DNA from: Solirubrobacterales bacterium
GTDB lineage: Bacteria > Actinomycetota > Thermoleophilia > Solirubrobacterales > Solirubrobacteraceae
Direction of reading: 5' to 3'
DNA: 8,949 nucleotides
Assembly: GCA_016215085.1 (NCBI GenBank)
Contig: JACRMD010000012.1
Coordinates: 1-8,949 of the forward strand
Translations under genes and position numbers: made by a program
In this document: one piece after another, positions 5,728 through 8,949 of the stretch
Numbering within the stretch: position 1 is the first letter of the stretch
Layout of the letters: the number at the start of each line of letters is the position of its first letter
The notes under the pieces: generated by a model
What the model was told of the DNA's origin: nothing
What the model saw: the letters and a program-made list of their open reading frames with translations, nothing else
Database searches by the model: none

Positions 5728-5733
5728 TAGCCG
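5728..5733 (+). promoter_or_regulatory. weak candidate -10 box for the DUF1360 gene
   Basis: TAGCCG lies 6 nt before GTG 5740. It departs from TAnnnT at the last base, but its position mirrors the boxes at the other starts, and there is no good Shine-Dalgarno (only GGCGGG, 12 nt upstream). The trpS-DUF1360 gap is 71 bp (5669-5739). Low confidence. Confidence 0.25.
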
Positions 5734-5739
5734 CTGCGC

Positions 5740-6261
5740 GTGGACCCGGTCACCGAGACGCCGACCAAGCCGATCGACTACGCCGCGCTGAGCGCCGGCT
5801 ACGGCGCGCTGCTCGGCGCGCTGGTCGTCGCCGCCCGCGAGACCGACGCCGACCCGGTCCCGCCCGCCGAGCTGCCGATGCTCGGCCTGGCCACCTTCGC
5901 CCTCGCCAAGGTCATCTCCAAGGAGAAGGTCGAGACGTGGGTCCGCGAGCCGTTCCTGGAGGAGCGCCCCGACGGCGAGCGCCGGCCCAAGGGCCGGCGG
6001 CTGCGCTACGCCATCGGCGAGCTGCTGAGCTGCTCGCGCTGCATGGGGACCTGGAGCGCCCTGGGCATCGTCGGCCTGCGCGCCCTGCGCCCCAGGGAGG
6101 CCCGCATCCTGGTCCCCGTGCTCGCCGCCAGCGCGCTCAACGACTGGATGCAGTCCGGCTTCACCAAGCTCTGCGCCAGCGCCAACGTCAGCCAGAACGA
6201 GGCGCAGGCCCCGCCCCGCGAGGCGGGGCAGGAGCGCTTCTCGCGGGACCGGACCGGCTAG
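5740..6261 (+). CDS. DUF1360-family small membrane-associated protein
   Basis: Protein of 173 aa without known biochemical function. It resembles the DUF1360 family, whose hallmark is a hydrophobic protein with a Cys-x-x-Cys motif after a helical stretch; here RYAIGELLSCSRCMGTWSA (89-107) gives C98 and C101. Hydrophobic segments at about 16-32, 46-59, 104-115 and 121-134 could be membrane or buried helices. Between them is a charged stretch (about 60-88) containing KEKVETWVREPF. The last 30 residues are polar and Gln/Arg-rich. GTG 5740 is chosen because the reading frame's family-like part begins soon after and everything upstream is the trpS promoter region. It is divergent from trpS and convergent with gcvPB, overlapping its stop by CTAG. 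No signal peptide is visible. The family call is from motif recognition, not a search. Confidence 0.75.
   Translation: MDPVTETPTKPIDYAALSAGYGALLGALVVAARETDADPVPPAELPMLGLATFALAKVISKEKVETWVREPFLEERPDGERRPKGRRLRYAIGELLSCSRCMGTWSALGIVGLRALRPREARILVPVLAASALNDWMQSGFTKLCASANVSQNEAQAPPREAGQERFSRDRTG
6208..6229. terminator. GC hairpin inside the DUF1360 tail, possible gcvPB terminator
   Basis: GCCCCGCC (6208-6215) and GGCGGGGC (6222-6229) form a perfect 8-bp stem with a 6-nt loop CCGCGA. It starts 28 nt past the gcvPB stop on the minus strand and lies within the end of the DUF1360 coding region. It is the strongest short stem I noticed near a convergent junction. There is no U-tract on either side, so it would have to act as a U-less hairpin terminator, as proposed in some actinobacteria, or merely protect the 3' end. 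At this GC content a chance origin is quite possible. Confidence 0.3.
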
Positions 6262-7832
6262 AGGGGCTGGCGGATGACGGGGCGCTTGGCAGCGCCGGCC
6301 TCGTCCAGCCGCCGCACCGGCGTGGTGTAGGGCGCGTTCTGGGCGACGGACGGGTCCTCGCCCGCCTCGCGCAGGATGTCCGCGAGCGCCTCGGCGAAGG
6401 CGTCCAGCGTCTCCTTGGTCTCCGTCTCGGTCGGCTCGACCAGCAGCGCCTCGTCGACCAGCAGGGGGAAGTAGACCGTCGGCGGGTGGAAGCCGTGGTC
6501 CAGCAGCCGCTTGGCGAGGTCGAGCGTCTTGACCTGCAGGTCGCGCTTCATCGGGGCGCCCGACAGCACGAACTCGTGCATGCACAGCTCGCCGAAGGCG
6601 AGCGGCAGCTTCTCGGCCACGCCGAGCTGCCGCAGCCGGGCCAGCAGGTAGTTGGCGTTGAGCACCGCCGTCTCCGAGGCGTCCTTCAGGCCGCCGGCGC
6701 CGAGCGACCGGATGTAGGCGTAGGAGCGCACGAAGCACCCGTAGTTGCCCTGGAAGCCGCGCAGCCGGCCGATCGACTTCTCGTAGCCCTGCTCGTCGAG
6801 GCCGAACGTGCCGTCGTCGCGCCGGACGATCCGCGGGTTCATGAGGTAGGGCTTCATCCGGTCGGAGACCGCGATCGGCCCCGACCCCGGCCCGCCGCCG
6901 CCGTGGGGCTGGGTGAACGACTTGTGCAGGTTGAAGTGCACGATGTCGAAGCCCATGTCGCCCGGCCGCGCGATGCCCATGATCGCGTTGAGGTTCGCGC
7001 CGTCGTAGTACAGCGTCGCCCCCACGTCGTGGACGATCTTGGCGATCTCCTCGATGTTGGGGTCGAACACGCCCAGGGTGTTGGGGTTGGTGAGCATGAG
7101 GCACGCGACGTCCTCGTCGGCCTTCGCCCGCAGGTCGTCGAGGTCGACGCCGCCGTCGGGGTTGGTCCCGACCTTCACCACCGTGTAGCCGGCCATCGTC
7201 ACCGTCGCCGGGTTGGTCCCGTGCGCGGTGTCGGGCGTCAGCACCTTCGTCCGCTGCTGCCCGCGGTCCTCGTGGAAGGCGCGGGTGAGCAGCACACCGG
7301 CCAGCTCGCCGTGCGACCCCGCGGACGGCTGCAGCGACACGTGCGGGAGACCCGAGACCTCCGCCAGCGCGCGCTCCAGGTTCCACATCAGCTCGAGCGC
7401 GCCCTGCGCCCGCTCGGGCGTCTGCAGCGGGTGCAGGCGCGCGTGGCCGGCCAGGCCCGCGACCCGCTCGTGCAGTCGCGGGTTGTGCTTCATCGTGCAC
7501 GAGCCCAGCGGGTAGAAGCCCGAGTCCAGGTCGAAGTTGCGGCGCGAGAGGCGCACGTAGTGGCGCACGAGCTCGGGCTCGCTCACCTCGGGCAGCCGCG
7601 CCGGCGCCTCGCGGCGGAAGCGGTCGGGCAGCAGGCCGTCGACCTGCGGGACGTCGAGCTCGGGCGCGACGAACGCGCGGCGGCCCTCGGCGCCCTTCTC
7701 GAAGATCGTCGTCGCGCGGTCGCGCTGCATCGGCGTCGCCCCCGCGGCGCTCACCGGCACCCCCGCGTGCTCCGCGGGGTGCGCCTCGATGCCCGGGTCC
7801 GCGTGCAGCTTGTTGTCGTTCACCGTGCTCAC
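6258..7832 (-). CDS. gcvPB: glycine dehydrogenase (decarboxylating) subunit 2, GcvPB
   Basis: PLP-bearing half of the split P-protein; with GcvPA it forms an alpha2-beta2 enzyme that decarboxylates glycine and transfers the aminomethyl group to lipoyl-GcvH. The product is 524 aa. Conserved parts in order: DLDSGFYPLGSCTMKHNPRL (101-120), LQPSAGSHGELAG (167-179), TPDTAHGTNPATVTMAGY (199-216), TNPNTLGVF (248-256), YYDGANLNA (275-283) and the PLP-lysine motif HFNLHKSFTQPHGGGGPG (299-316) with K304. I chose GTG 7832 because GGAGG lies 7 nt upstream and it overlaps the gcvPA stop as GTGA. This start gives about 35 extra residues before the usual beginning; ATG 7730 (MQRDRATTIFEKG) is the alternative, with a poorer ribosome binding site. 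The usual family length is about 480-490. The stop overlaps the DUF1360 stop through CTAG. Confidence 0.96.
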   Translation of the reverse strand: MSTVNDNKLHADPGIEAHPAEHAGVPVSAAGATPMQRDRATTIFEKGAEGRRAFVAPELDVPQVDGLLPDRFRREAPARLPEVSEPELVRHYVRLSRRNFDLDSGFYPLGSCTMKHNPRLHERVAGLAGHARLHPLQTPERAQGALELMWNLERALAEVSGLPHVSLQPSAGSHGELAGVLLTRAFHEDRGQQRTKVLTPDTAHGTNPATVTMAGYTVVKVGTNPDGGVDLDDLRAKADEDVACLMLTNPNTLGVFDPNIEEIAKIVHDVGATLYYDGANLNAIMGIARPGDMGFDIVHFNLHKSFTQPHGGGGPGSGPIAVSDRMKPYLMNPRIVRRDDGTFGLDEQGYEKSIGRLRGFQGNYGCFVRSYAYIRSLGAGGLKDASETAVLNANYLLARLRQLGVAEKLPLAFGELCMHEFVLSGAPMKRDLQVKTLDLAKRLLDHGFHPPTVYFPLLVDEALLVEPTETETKETLDAFAEALADILREAGEDPSVAQNAPYTTPVRRLDEAGAAKRPVIRQPL

Positions 7833-8949
7833 GCCCGCACCTCCGCGCGCTCGCGCTCCGCGGCGACCGCGGCGCCCAGGACCTCGGCCAGCCGGTCGAT
7901 GTCGGCCTTCGAGCGCTGCTCGGTCAGCGCGACGAGCAGCCCGTTGGGGAACTCCTCGTAGTCGCGCCCGAGCGCGTAGCCGGGGTTGACGCCCGCGTCC
8001 TGGCAGCGCCGGATCACGGCGTTGACCGGCGCATCGAGCGTCACCGCGAACTCGCGCACGACCGGCTGCTCGTGCAGCGCCTCGACGCCCTCGAGCGCGG
8101 TCAGCGCCTCGCGGGCGTAGTGGGTGCGCTGCAGCAGCAGCTCGCCGAGCTCGACGAGGCCGCGGCGGCCCAGCCACGTGAGGTAGACGACGCCCGCCAG
8201 CGCGTTGAGCGCCTGCGCGGTGCAGATGTTCGACGTGGCCTTCTCGCGGCGGATGTGCTGCTCGCGCGTCTGCAGCGTGAGCACGAAGCCGCGGCGGCCG
8301 TCGACGTCGGTCGTCTCGCCGGCGATGCGGCCCGGCATGCGGCGCAGGTAGGCCTCGGTGGCGGCGAAGAAGCCGAACGACGGGCCGCCGAAGTCCAGGC
8401 GGTTGCCGAGCGTCTGGCCCTCGCCGACGGCGACGTCGACGCCGCACGCGCCGGGGGGCTTGAGGATGCCGAGCGGGATCGGGTCGTACTGGCCGACCAC
8501 GACGGCCGGCGAGTCCTTGGCCGCGGCCGCCAGCGCCTCGGCGTCCTCGACCGCGCCCAGGAAGTTCGGCTGCTGGAAGACGACCGCGCCGGTCTCGCCG
8601 TCGATCGCCTGCGCCCACGCGTCGAGGTCGGTGACGCCGTCGCGCAGCGGGACCTCGACGACCTCGGCGCCGAAGCCGTGCGCGTAGGTCTTCAGCGTCT
8701 CGCGCGAGTGCGGGTGGACTCCGCGCGAGATGTCGATCCGCGGCTTGCCGTTGGCGAGCTTGGCCAGGTAGCCGGCGGAGGCGACCGCGGACGGCCCCTC
8801 GTAGACGCTCGCGTTGGAGACGGGCAGCCCGGTGAGCTCCGAGATCGCCGTCTGGTACTCGAACATCACCTGGAGGTTTCCCTGGGAGACCTCCGGCTGG
8901 TAGGGCGTGTAGGGCGTCAGGAACTCGCTGCGCCCCAGCAGCATGTCGA
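7829..8949 (-). CDS. gcvPA: glycine dehydrogenase (decarboxylating) subunit 1, GcvPA, N-terminus cut by window edge
   Basis: Partner subunit of the split glycine decarboxylase; it structurally resembles GcvPB but lacks the PLP lysine. The last 372 residues are visible. They begin within the conserved SRSEF.T.YTPYQPE.SQG region (here GRSEFLTPYTPYQPEVSQGN), so about 75 N-terminal residues of a typical 440-450 aa protein lie outside the window. An internal ATG at 8944 is not the true start. Further family motifs include SNASVYEGPSAVASA, the GVHPHSRETLKTYA region, QQPNFLGAVED, and FGGPSFGFFA before the REKATSNICTAQALNAL segment. The gene ends in TGA overlapping the gcvPB GTG, so the two subunits are probably made in equal amounts by translational coupling. 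gcvT and gcvH, if linked, would lie beyond the right edge. Confidence 0.95.
   Translation of the reverse strand, partial: DMLLGRSEFLTPYTPYQPEVSQGNLQVMFEYQTAISELTGLPVSNASVYEGPSAVASAGYLAKLANGKPRIDISRGVHPHSRETLKTYAHGFGAEVVEVPLRDGVTDLDAWAQAIDGETGAVVFQQPNFLGAVEDAEALAAAAKDSPAVVVGQYDPIPLGILKPPGACGVDVAVGEGQTLGNRLDFGGPSFGFFAATEAYLRRMPGRIAGETTDVDGRRGFVLTLQTREQHIRREKATSNICTAQALNALAGVVYLTWLGRRGLVELGELLLQRTHYAREALTALEGVEALHEQPVVREFAVTLDAPVNAVIRRCQDAGVNPGYALGRDYEEFPNGLLVALTEQRSKADIDRLAEVLGAAVAAERERAEVRA
7838..7844 (-). promoter_or_regulatory. ribosome binding site for gcvPB
   Basis: Minus-strand GGAGGTG within the end of gcvPA lies with its GGAGG core 7 nt before GTG 7832. It is the best Shine-Dalgarno I noticed in the window and decides the gcvPB start. 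The contrast with the upstream genes fits the idea that only internal operon genes rely on Shine-Dalgarno initiation here. Confidence 0.8.

Noticed and set aside
5619..7961. Long plus-strand open frame opposite gcvPB.
   Set aside because: Antisense shadow of gcvPB and out-of-frame overlap with the DUF1360 gene; no family motifs.
1..8949. Search for mobile elements, CRISPR repeats, tRNA/rRNA genes, toxin-antitoxin or defence systems.
   Set aside because: None seen: no transposase or integrase motifs, no regularly spaced repeats, no tRNA-like cloverleaf noticed, and all nine genes fit ordinary families.

Overview
The window is very GC-rich, densely coded bacterial chromosome with frequent GTG starts, almost no intergenic space and actinobacterial-style gene content. 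The split glycine decarboxylase (GcvPA/GcvPB), the trpS-scpA-scpB order, the alanine/aspartate/arginine-rich proteins and TAnnnT-type -10 elements next to start codons suggest a deep-branching actinobacterium such as Thermoleophilia/Solirubrobacterales. This placement is an inference from style and gene content; no marker gene was compared. I count nine protein genes, all from known families. I see no mobile element, CRISPR array, tRNA or rRNA, and no clearly novel multi-gene system.

Layout from left to right: (1) rluB, a 23S rRNA pseudouridine synthase, on the minus strand and cut by the left edge; (2) rlmN, the radical-SAM rRNA/tRNA adenine methyltransferase, on the plus strand, divergent from rluB across only 30 bp; (3) a TetR-family repressor (minus) divergent from a small PPOX-fold flavin- or F420-type oxidoreductase (plus), with a candidate operator between them; (4) a minus-strand operon trpS-scpA-scpB (tryptophanyl-tRNA synthetase, then the two condensin accessory subunits); (5) a small DUF1360 protein on the plus strand, divergent from trpS; (6) gcvPA-gcvPB on the minus strand, translationally coupled by a GTGA overlap, with gcvPA cut by the right edge.

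Most genes are housekeeping. RluB and RlmN modify rRNA (RlmN also tRNA), TrpS charges tRNA, ScpA/ScpB complete the SMC condensin that segregates the chromosome, and GcvPA/PB catalyse the first step of glycine cleavage, feeding one-carbon metabolism. The TetR/PPOX pair looks like a small accessory unit. It sits with rlmN between scpB and rluB, two genes that are adjacent in many Gram-positive genomes.

The most notable signals are non-coding. Every convergent gene pair (three of three) overlaps by exactly 4 bp through a shared CTAG. By eye, CTAG occurs only four times in the window, always at a gene boundary. The fourth lies in a perfect palindrome exactly midway between the rluB and rlmN start codons and gives both genes the same TAGCCT -10 sequence. 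The same TAGCCT lies just upstream of trpS and scpA, and related TAnnnT boxes lie 7-8 nt from scpB and tetR. This points to widespread leaderless or near-leaderless transcription. A nested interrupted palindrome of about 40 bp between scpA and scpB is unexplained.
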